A stretch of DNA of 5,849 nucleotides from Flectobacillus sp. (GTDB lineage: Bacteria > Bacteroidota > Bacteroidia > Cytophagales > Spirosomataceae). The translations under genes and the position numbers were made by a program. The DNA lies in assembly GCA_029865665.1 (NCBI GenBank), contig JARXAV010000054.1, positions 1 through 5,849 of the forward strand, written 5' to 3'. Each line of letters opens with the position of its first letter. The stretch's first letter is position 1. Below the pieces are notes generated by a model that was given only the letters and a program-made list of their open reading frames with translations, made no database searches and was not told where the DNA came from. Below are positions 1-5,007 of the stretch, piece after piece.

Positions 1-263
1 AGGGTATTGAGAATTGGTTTTCCAGCCGTTCCAGAAGGTTCGCCATCGTCATTTACACGGAAATTATTTTTATCAATGCCTAAACGGTAAGCATAACAGT
101 GATGAACCGCTTTGAAATGCTCTTTCTTTAAGGGTTCTAACAATACTTTTACCTCAGACTCATGCTCAATTGGATAGGCATAAGCAAAGAATTTACTTCC
201 TTTATCTTTAAATAATCCTTCTACTGGTGCTTTAATTGTCTTGTATGTATCCTGACTTGACAT
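1..263 (-). CDS. YigZ/IMPACT (UPF0029) family protein, N-terminal part
   Basis: Reading the minus strand from the ATG at 263 gives 87 codons with no stop before the window edge, so the C-terminal part is missing; complete family members are about 200 residues. The protein begins MSSQDTYKTI. Two family signatures are visible: AVHHCYAYRLG at residues 52-62 and DDGEPSGTAGKPIL at residues 72-85, the most diagnostic stretch of the UPF0029 N-terminal domain. An early KGSKFFAYAYPI segment (21-32) also fits. Known of the family: the N-terminal domain has a fold related to ribosomal protein S5 and EF-G domain IV, bacterial members usually carry a small C-terminal DUF1949 domain, and eukaryotic IMPACT acts in translational control through GCN1. 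The exact bacterial role is unsettled. The protein is probably cytosolic: no signal peptide or membrane segment is seen. The gene diverges from the PspC gene across a 102-bp gap. The family call is firm; the function is not. Confidence 0.93.
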   Translation of the reverse strand, partial: MSSQDTYKTIKAPVEGLFKDKGSKFFAYAYPIEHESEVKVLLEPLKKEHFKAVHHCYAYRLGIDKNNFRVNDDGEPSGTAGKPILNT

Positions 264-306
264 TTTGTGTTTTATTTTAAATTCACTATCTTAGCAACAC
301 TTTAAT

Positions 307-314
307 CAAAATTA
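307..314 (-). promoter_or_regulatory. Possible -7 promoter element for the YigZ-family gene
   Basis: On the minus strand this reads TAATTTTG, an exact match to the Bacteroidota -7 consensus TAnnTTTG. It would place transcription start near position 300 and give a leader of about 37 nt before the ATG at 263. No clear -33 TTTG is seen at the usual distance, and the 8-mer is degenerate enough to occur by chance in AT-rich DNA. Confidence 0.3.
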
Positions 315-318
315 TACA

Positions 319-340
319 TTGATAATCAGTTGATTATTAA
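319..340. repeat. Near-perfect dyad between divergent YigZ and PspC genes
   Basis: TTGATAATCA and TGATTATTAA are inverted copies separated by GT, matching at 9 of 10 positions. The two-base centre is too tight for an RNA hairpin loop, so a protein-binding operator is the more natural reading. It lies 26 bp before the PspC start and just upstream of the possible YigZ -7 element. It could equally be chance symmetry in very AT-rich sequence. Confidence 0.35.
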
Positions 341-365
341 TAATCTTTAATCCTTTTATCAGAAA

Positions 366-587
366 ATGCTAAAACTTAAATATTTTGTCGAGCATCACGT
401 TTTTGGAGTTTGCTCGCATATTGGAGAAAAGTTTGGGATTAATACAGGGAGTATTCGTCTTTACTTCATTTATCTTTCATTCCTTACAATGGGTTCTCCC
501 ATTTTGATTTACTTAGTGTTGGCATTTTGGATGAATATCCGTAAATACCTTCGTCAGCAAAATAATCCAAGTGTGTGGGAGTTCTAG
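366..587 (+). CDS. Small PspC-domain membrane protein
   Basis: The 73-residue product is essentially one PspC domain. It opens with MLKLKYFVEHHVFGVCSHIG, where the F-G-V-C-x-x-I-G pattern (13-20) corresponds to the usual 'GVCxGLa' core of PspC. Next comes the G-x-x-x-x-x-I-R-L segment (24-32) and a long hydrophobic stretch at about 33-57, with Gly-Ser-Pro at 43-45, that would form one membrane helix or a hairpin. A basic, polar tail (IRKYLRQQNNP) follows. In enterobacteria PspC is an inner-membrane sensor of the phage-shock response that works with PspB and PspA. Here no pspA or pspB is adjacent, so a link to envelope stress is inferred from the domain alone. The ATG at 366 is the first usable start and has no real Shine-Dalgarno sequence, as is normal in this phylum. 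The stop is 32 bp from the stop of the convergent glycosyltransferase. Confidence 0.85.
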   Translation: MLKLKYFVEHHVFGVCSHIGEKFGINTGSIRLYFIYLSFLTMGSPILIYLVLAFWMNIRKYLRQQNNPSVWEF

Positions 588-617
588 TTATTACCAATTT
601 CTTGTCGTGTATTAACT

Positions 618-636
618 AGCTAAAGCTGCTTTAGCT
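618..636. terminator. Hairpin between convergent PspC and glycosyltransferase genes
   Basis: AGCTAAAGC and GCTTTAGCT form a perfect 9-bp inverted repeat around a single T; in RNA this is about 8 bp with a 3-nt loop. On the plus strand it is followed by a T-rich stretch (CATTGCTTTTCTTTTT), so it could end PspC transcription. On the minus strand it covers the last codons and the TAG stop (620-622) of the glycosyltransferase, but no U-run follows. Its place between convergent genes fits a terminator; the short stem keeps confidence moderate. Confidence 0.45.
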
Positions 637-1630
637 CATTGCTTTTCTTTTTGCCTTTGCCAAAATATTCCCAAACGATGCTCTTGGGATAAATCATCGA
701 AACAGCTTTTGTTTTGATGATTGCATTCCTTTTATTTCTCCAATTGCTGATGTTTCCGTAAAAGTTAAAATGGGCTTTTAGGATTGCAATACAGTCTTGA
801 ATATTACCAGACAATACAAATTTTACACCAGCAATTCCATCTAAAATTAAGCGAGTTAAAATTGTACCTACAAGCCCTTTATCGGGATGATTTTTGTAGA
901 GCATTGCCAATCCATTTCTAAAGTTTAAGAACGTTTTTCTCGGATTTGATTTATGTAATGTTCCGCCACCCACATGATAGACAGTCGATTCTCCACAAGT
1001 ATAAACTCGATACCCTTTGTGTTTCATTCGCCAGCAAAGGTCAATTTCTTCCATGTGGGCAAAGAAATCTTCGTCAAAGCCTCCTAATTCATGAAAAATC
1101 GGAGTTTTTACAAACATACAAGCACCCGTTGCCCAAAAGACTTCCCGATTATCGTTATATTGTCCTAAGTCCTCTTCAAGCGTATCAAACATTCGTCCAC
1201 GGCAATATGGATAACCCAAATAATCAATAAAACCACCTGCTGCTCCTGCATATTCAAAAGAAGCTTTTTGATGAAATGCTCTGATTTTAGGTTGACAAGC
1301 AGCAATGTTCGCATCGCTTTCCATCAGGGCAATAACAGGTTTAAGCCAATTTTCTGAAACTTCTACATCCGAATTCAACAAAACATAATAATCCGCCTTG
1401 ATTTGTTTCAGAGCATCGTTATATCCCTTTGCATAGCCTCCATTTTGAGGTAATTGAATCAGGGATATGGAAGGATAATGATTTTGCAAAAATGGAACAG
1501 AATCGTCCGTAGAAGCATTGTCTGCCACATATATAGATGCTCCTTGCGAATGTGTAATTACCGAAGGCAAGAAATCAGAAAGGAATTGTTTACCGTTATA
1601 ATTTAGGATAACGACAGCGATATTTTGCAT
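620..1630 (-). CDS. Family 2 glycosyltransferase (rhamnosyltransferase-like, COG1216 type)
   Basis: The predicted protein is 336 residues and transfers a sugar from a nucleotide-sugar donor to an acceptor; donor and acceptor cannot be read from sequence. A GT-A fold of the GT2 family is shown by AVVILNYNG (5-13), VADNASTDDS (35-44), NGGYAKGYN (63-71), LLNSDVE (84-90, the NSD replacing the metal-binding DXD), WATGACMFV (166-174) and GGFDEDFF followed by EEIDLCWR (183-201), which carries the usual catalytic-site acidic residues. A partly hydrophobic segment at about 253-273 might associate with the membrane; the tail is basic (GKGKKKS). I chose the ATG at 1630 because NYNG then sits about ten residues in, as is typical, and a -7-like element lies just upstream. 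A TTG start at 1675 would add 15 residues unlike the family. It stands alone, with no polysaccharide cluster around it. Likely role: surface polysaccharide or protein glycan assembly on the cytoplasmic face. Confidence 0.92.
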   Translation of the reverse strand: MQNIAVVILNYNGKQFLSDFLPSVITHSQGASIYVADNASTDDSVPFLQNHYPSISLIQLPQNGGYAKGYNDALKQIKADYYVLLNSDVEVSENWLKPVIALMESDANIAACQPKIRAFHQKASFEYAGAAGGFIDYLGYPYCRGRMFDTLEEDLGQYNDNREVFWATGACMFVKTPIFHELGGFDEDFFAHMEEIDLCWRMKHKGYRVYTCGESTVYHVGGGTLHKSNPRKTFLNFRNGLAMLYKNHPDKGLVGTILTRLILDGIAGVKFVLSGNIQDCIAILKAHFNFYGNISNWRNKRNAIIKTKAVSMIYPKSIVWEYFGKGKKKSNELKQL

Positions 1631-1653
1631 GAGAAAACTGGGTTTATAGCTCA

Positions 1654-1661
1654 CAAAAGTA
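1654..1661 (-). promoter_or_regulatory. Possible -7 promoter element for the glycosyltransferase gene
   Basis: On the minus strand this reads TACTTTTG, an exact match to the Bacteroidota TAnnTTTG element. Transcription would begin near 1647, giving a short leader of about 17 nt before the ATG at 1630. It lies downstream of the alternative TTG start at 1675 and so favours the shorter protein. A TTTG occurs upstream, but only 11 nt away, too close for a standard -33 box. Confidence 0.35.
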
Positions 1662-1670
1662 ATGCTTTTT

Positions 1671-1800
1671 CCCAAAAATTGGGTAAATAGCGGTTATTCT
1701 GAGGATTTTCATTTAACTTAGTTCTTACCTAATCAGAGCAAGGTTCGTAGAATCACGAAATCTTATCTCTTATTTACCCACAAATCCCTAGATTTTTGGG
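1671..1800. repeat. Interrupted inverted repeat between divergent glycosyltransferase and permease genes
   Basis: The left arm, 1671-1689, is CCCAAAAAT followed directly by TGGGTAAATA. The right arm carries the exact complement of both blocks, TATTTACCCA at 1771-1780 and ATTTTTGGG at 1792-1800, but with 11 extra bases (1781-1791) between them. That gives 19 matching bases in two blocks, enclosing about 80 bp. The left arm itself contains a small dyad (CCCAA, AAA, TTGGG). The repeat fills most of the divergent intergenic space, so it may hold operator sites for both genes or be a decayed palindromic element. No target-site duplication is visible at the outer ends. Confidence 0.5.
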
Positions 1801-1827
1801 AATCATCATCAAATACAATTATAATTT

Positions 1828-3483
1828 ATGGCAAACAATTCTATTTTTCGCAGGAAATCCATTAATCACGTTTTAGCCAGTACAGGAGGAGAACAGGGGG
1901 CAGGCTTACACAAAGTACTGGGAGTTCGAGATTTGACTTCTTTTGGTATTGCTGCAATCATTGGAGCAGGAATTTTTAGCACCATTGGTCGTGCTAGTTT
2001 TGAGGGAGGCCCTGCGGTGTCATTACTCTTTATTTTTGTAGCGATTGCTTGTGTTTTTACAGCTCTTTGCTACGCTCAATTTGCTTCGATGGTACCTGTT
2101 TCGGGAAGTGCCTACACGTATGCTTATGTATCATTTGGTGAAATTTTCGCTTGGGTAATTGGCTGGGCTTTGATTCTCGAATATGCCGTTTCTAATATGG
2201 TCGTCGCTATTTCATGGTCAGAATATTTTATCGGAATGCTCACAGGTTTTGGAATTCCTTTCCCCGATTATTTGACGATTGACTACGGTACGGCTCACAA
2301 AGGTTATTTAGCCCTTCAAAATCATGAGCCTTTGACAGATAGTTTGAAAATTGCTTCCGATGCTTATCTTCATGCTCCTGTGTTGGGTGGTGTGAAAATC
2401 TTAATGGATTTACCTGCTGGCGTGATTACACTGCTAGTAACCTCGTTAGTCTATATTGGTATTCGTGAGTCAAGAACGGCAAGTAATATGCTGGTTGTCT
2501 TGAAGTTAATTGTAATTGGTCTAGTGATTTCAGTAGGTGTATTTTATATAAAGCCCGAAAACTGGTCGCCTTTCGCACCCAATGGAGCAAAAGGAGTATT
2601 AGGAGGAGTGGCTTCGGTGTTTTTTGCCTTTATCGGCTTTGATTCCATTTCTACTACCGCCGAAGAGTGTAAGAACCCGCAACGAGATTTACCTAAAGCC
2701 ATGTTGTATTGTTTGGCGATTTGTACGGTTTTGTATGTGTTAATTACTTTGGTACTGACAGGGATGGTAAATTACACCGAATTAAAGGTAGATGATCCTT
2801 TAGCCTATGTTTTCCAAAAAATTGGCTTTAATTTTGCAGCAGGAGTGATTTCGGTGTCGGCAGTAGTAGCTATTACGAGTGCATTATTGGTATATCAGAT
2901 GGGGCAACCTCGTATCTGGATGTCGATGAGTCGTGATGGATTGCTTTGGAAACGTTTTGCTAAAATTCACCCGAAATTTCAAACACCAAGCTTTGCTACC
3001 ATTATTACAGGCTTAGTGGTTGCCATTCCATCTTTATTTTTGGACATGGGCTTCTTTGTTGATTTAACCAGTGTCGGTACATTCTTTGCCTTTATTTTGG
3101 TATGTGCAGGTATTTTGTACTTAGATTACCAAGGCTTATCGAAAGATGCGAAGTTTAAAGTGCCTTATCTAAACGGACAGTATATTGTAGGAACAGTCTT
3201 TGTGTTGGTATTTGGTTATGTACTTTCAACAGGAACGTTAGTTAGTCAAATAGAAGAGAAGCCGTTATTACTCATTTTTTGGTTAGTATGGATTGCTCTT
3301 TCGGTATTGGCTTATTTACATAAATGTTCTATTTTGCCAATTTTAGGGATTCTAACCAATCTTTATTTAATGACAGAATTGGGTGTTACCAACTGGACAA
3401 TTTTTATAATTTGGTTACTGATTGGTTTGGCTATTTATGGTGGCTATGGCTATAGACATAGTAAACTGAGAGACGTGGAATAG
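1828..3483 (+). CDS. APC-superfamily amino acid permease (cationic amino acid transporter-like)
   Basis: This 551-residue inner-membrane protein should import an amino acid, probably by proton symport as in related bacterial CAT-type transporters; the substrate is not readable. The unwound TM1 substrate motif is present as IIGAGIFSTIG (44-54), the TM2-TM3 region has PVSGSAYTYAYVSFGE (90-105), and the TM6 signature is FFAFIGFDSISTTAEE followed by KNPQRDLPKA (265-291). The PRIWMSMSRDGLLW segment (361-374) is also typical of the family. By eye there are 12 core helices plus about two extra hydrophobic segments at the C-terminus (roughly 480-516 and 522-540). A polar segment at about 141-190 interrupts the helices. 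These additions explain why it is longer than the common size of about 460 residues. The ATG at 1828 is taken because the family match begins at about residue 27, leaving a modest cytosolic tail; no Shine-Dalgarno is seen. It is separated by 180 bp from the next gene and is probably transcribed alone. Confidence 0.92.
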   Translation: MANNSIFRRKSINHVLASTGGEQGAGLHKVLGVRDLTSFGIAAIIGAGIFSTIGRASFEGGPAVSLLFIFVAIACVFTALCYAQFASMVPVSGSAYTYAYVSFGEIFAWVIGWALILEYAVSNMVVAISWSEYFIGMLTGFGIPFPDYLTIDYGTAHKGYLALQNHEPLTDSLKIASDAYLHAPVLGGVKILMDLPAGVITLLVTSLVYIGIRESRTASNMLVVLKLIVIGLVISVGVFYIKPENWSPFAPNGAKGVLGGVASVFFAFIGFDSISTTAEECKNPQRDLPKAMLYCLAICTVLYVLITLVLTGMVNYTELKVDDPLAYVFQKIGFNFAAGVISVSAVVAITSALLVYQMGQPRIWMSMSRDGLLWKRFAKIHPKFQTPSFATIITGLVVAIPSLFLDMGFFVDLTSVGTFFAFILVCAGILYLDYQGLSKDAKFKVPYLNGQYIVGTVFVLVFGYVLSTGTLVSQIEEKPLLLIFWLVWIALSVLAYLHKCSILPILGILTNLYLMTELGVTNWTIFIIWLLIGLAIYGGYGYRHSKLRDVE

Positions 3484-3523
3484 CTTTCTTTTCAATAGGT
3501 TATCGTTTAGTATATTATTTTTA

Positions 3524-3592
3524 CAATACGGCATTTATACGTAATACAGCTTTCAGGTTGGCTTACGTATAAGTGCCGATTGCATTTGCAAT
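3524..3592. terminator. Long hairpin element after the permease gene, terminator or REP-like repeat
   Basis: CGGCATTTATACGTAA at 3529-3544 pairs along its full length with TTACGTATAAGTGCCG at 3563-3578: 16 bp including one G-U wobble, with an 18-nt loop. Beyond a bulged A at 3528 the pairing continues for 4 bp (3524-3527 with 3579-3582). Immediately after comes a second small palindrome, ATTGCA-TT-TGCAAT (3579-3592), whose left half competes with that extension. It lies 41-46 bp after the permease stop and could end that transcript, but no U-run follows. The strong, nearly symmetric stem is equally like a dispersed palindromic repeat. No transposase gene is nearby. Confidence 0.55.
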
Positions 3593-3622
3593 ACAATTAC
3601 ATTTTCATCAATAATCCCAATC

Positions 3623-3642
3623 GGAGGTCAGTCAAGGCTTCC
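3623..3642 (+). promoter_or_regulatory. Small leader hairpin upstream of the cysteine desulfurase gene
   Basis: GGAGGTC (3623-3629) and GGCTTCC (3636-3642) can pair as 7 bp with two G-U wobbles around the loop AGTCAA. The stem includes a GGAGG, but it ends about 36 nt before the ATG at 3664, too far to act as an ordinary ribosome binding site. It may be a leader structure or a chance fold. Confidence 0.25.
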
Positions 3643-3663
3643 ACAATTAATTAGACCATTACC

Positions 3664-4803
3664 ATGATAAAATCTCGTGTTTATTTAGACAATGCTGCCA
3701 CAACACCCCTTGACAAAGAAGTGTTAGCAGCTATGTTGCCCTTATTAGAAACAACTTTTGGAAATCCCTCGTCAATTCATGCTCACGGACGTGAAGCACG
3801 TAATTTGATTGAACGTTCTCGAAAAACAGTTGCTAATTTGTTGAATACTTCCCCAGCCGAAATCTTCTTTACGTCGGGTGGAACAGAAGCTGACAACACT
3901 GCTATTACTTCTGCAATTGAAACGTATCAATTAACACACGCTATTACTTCTAAAGTAGAACATCATGCGGTCTTGCATACGCTTGAACATTTGGCGAAGG
4001 CGGGAACAATTCGTTTGAGTTATGTAAATTTGGATGAGAAAGGGAATGTTGATTTGACCCATTTAGAAGAATTATTGAAAACCAATCCACCGACTTTAGT
4101 GTCTTTGATGCACGCTAATAACGAGATTGGAAACGTACTAGATTTAGAAGCTGCTGGAACGATTTGTCGTGCTTATGGGGCGATTTTCCACTCAGATACC
4201 GTGCAGACAATGGGGCATTTTCGTCATGATTTACAGAAATTACCTGTTGATTTTATCGTAGGAGCAGGGCATAAATTTCATGGGCCTAAAGGCGTAGGAT
4301 TCTTGTATATAAATGCTGACAAACGTATCAATCCTTTGATTCATGGAGGTTCACAAGAGCGTAATATGCGTGGAGGAACAGAAAATATCTATGGAATTAT
4401 CGGTATTGCCAAAGCCATGGAAATTGCGTATGCTCAAATGGATGAACATCGTAAGCATATTGAAGGCTTAAAAAGTCGCATGATAGAGAAATTAAGTCAG
4501 TTTGAAGGCGTATCGTTTAATGGCGAATCGGGTAATCTAGAGAAAAGTCTTTATACGGTTTTGAATGTAAACTTCCCGCCATCAGCAGAAGCAGATATGT
4601 TCTTGTTTAACTTAGATATTAATAAAATCTCGGCTTCGGGTGGTAGTGCTTGTACGAGTGGAACAAACATCGGTTCACACGTCTTGACGGAGTTACACAC
4701 TGATCCGAATAGTCCTGCGGTGCGTTTTTCTTTTTCGAAATACAACACCGTGGAAGAAATTGATTATGTTATCGAAAAACTAACGACTATCCTGAAAGGT
4801 TAG
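3664..4803 (+). CDS. Cysteine desulfurase, IscS/NifS type (class I)
   Basis: A 379-residue pyridoxal-phosphate enzyme, fold type I, that converts L-cysteine to L-alanine and holds the sulfur as an enzyme persulfide for Fe-S cluster or thio-cofactor and tRNA thiolation. The start YLDNAATTPLD (7-17) is characteristic. PLP contacts are visible: SGGTEADN (71-78), the ring-stacking histidine in VEHHAV (H100), NNEIG (152-156), D178 and Q181 in HSDTVQ, and the Schiff-base lysine K204 in GAGHKFHGPKG. GGSQERNMRGGTEN (228-241) completes the site. The persulfide cysteine is C330 in SGGSACTSGT, a class I loop as in IscS rather than the SufS type. It lacks some C-terminal length relative to E. coli IscS (about 404 residues), the region that helps bind IscU. 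No iscU, iscR, suf or tRNA-thiolation gene is adjacent, so which acceptor it serves is unknown. Cytosolic; probably transcribed alone. Confidence 0.95.
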   Translation: MIKSRVYLDNAATTPLDKEVLAAMLPLLETTFGNPSSIHAHGREARNLIERSRKTVANLLNTSPAEIFFTSGGTEADNTAITSAIETYQLTHAITSKVEHHAVLHTLEHLAKAGTIRLSYVNLDEKGNVDLTHLEELLKTNPPTLVSLMHANNEIGNVLDLEAAGTICRAYGAIFHSDTVQTMGHFRHDLQKLPVDFIVGAGHKFHGPKGVGFLYINADKRINPLIHGGSQERNMRGGTENIYGIIGIAKAMEIAYAQMDEHRKHIEGLKSRMIEKLSQFEGVSFNGESGNLEKSLYTVLNVNFPPSAEADMFLFNLDINKISASGGSACTSGTNIGSHVLTELHTDPNSPAVRFSFSKYNTVEEIDYVIEKLTTILKG

Positions 4804-4832
4804 GGGTACTTGTTTTAGATGCTGCATGAAAA

Positions 4833-4949
4833 CGGAGGTGTGTGAAAAGTTAAAAGTTTATAAGATTAAAGCTGAAAACAGGAATATTATCTGGTACAGA
4901 ATGCTTTAAACGTTAAACGTTACACTTTTTACACACCTTCGAATTTTTT
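4833..4949. repeat. Long-range inverted repeat ending in a T-run, after the cysteine desulfurase gene
   Basis: Positions 4833-4850 (CGGAGGTGTGTGAAAAGT) pair continuously with 4924-4941 (ACTTTTTACACACCTTCG): 18 bp in RNA, two of them G-U wobbles. The intervening 73 nt are AT-rich and include partly complementary TTAAAAGTTTA and TAAACGTTA stretches that could lengthen the structure. Six T bases at 4944-4949 follow two bases after the stem, as in an intrinsic terminator, although the loop is unusually large. It may end the cysteine desulfurase transcript, or be a member of a dispersed intergenic repeat family. Confidence 0.5.
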
Positions 4950-4991
4950 CAGTAAAAATATGTCCATCTCAAACGTTCAACAAAACGTTTT
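4908..4991. repeat. Four AAACGTT motifs upstream of the susD-like gene
   Basis: AAACGTT occurs at 4908-4914 and 4915-4921 in direct tandem, then at 4971-4977 and 4983-4989. The last lies within the perfect 10-bp palindrome AAAACGTTTT (4982-4991), 16 bp before the ATG at 5008. The core AACGTT is itself palindromic, so each copy could be a site for a dimeric DNA-binding protein. The first pair also falls within the loop of the long inverted repeat. Regulation of the susD-like gene is a guess from position and repetition. Confidence 0.35.
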
Positions 4992-5007
4992 AAAATAGCT
5001 TATCACG

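Noticed and set aside
946..1230. 94-codon plus-strand open frame inside the glycosyltransferase gene
   Set aside because: It is wholly antisense to a well-supported GT2 coding region, and its translation shows no recognisable domain.
1631..1675. 15-codon N-terminal extension of the glycosyltransferase from a TTG at 1675
   Set aside because: The extra residues do not resemble the family's start, the start codon is rare, and the -7-like element at 1654-1661 would lie inside it. The ATG at 1630 places NYNG at the usual distance from the N-terminus.
1671..1800. Small transposon with terminal inverted repeats
   Set aside because: No target-site duplication or coding capacity is visible and the arms are unequal in layout, so I list it only as an inverted repeat.
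4551..4748. 65-codon minus-strand open frame
   Set aside because: It is a shadow of the cysteine desulfurase, lying opposite the active-site cysteine region, which is clearly coding on the plus strand.
4907..4921. Tandem TAAACGT TAAACGT as the start of a CRISPR or satellite array
   Set aside because: There are only two adjacent 7-bp units with no spacers or further regular copies; it is better treated as part of the AAACGTT motif cluster.
4804..5007. Possible remnant of a susC gene before the susD-like gene
   Set aside because: The stretch is AT-rich with stops in all forward frames and shows no TonB-dependent receptor motif.
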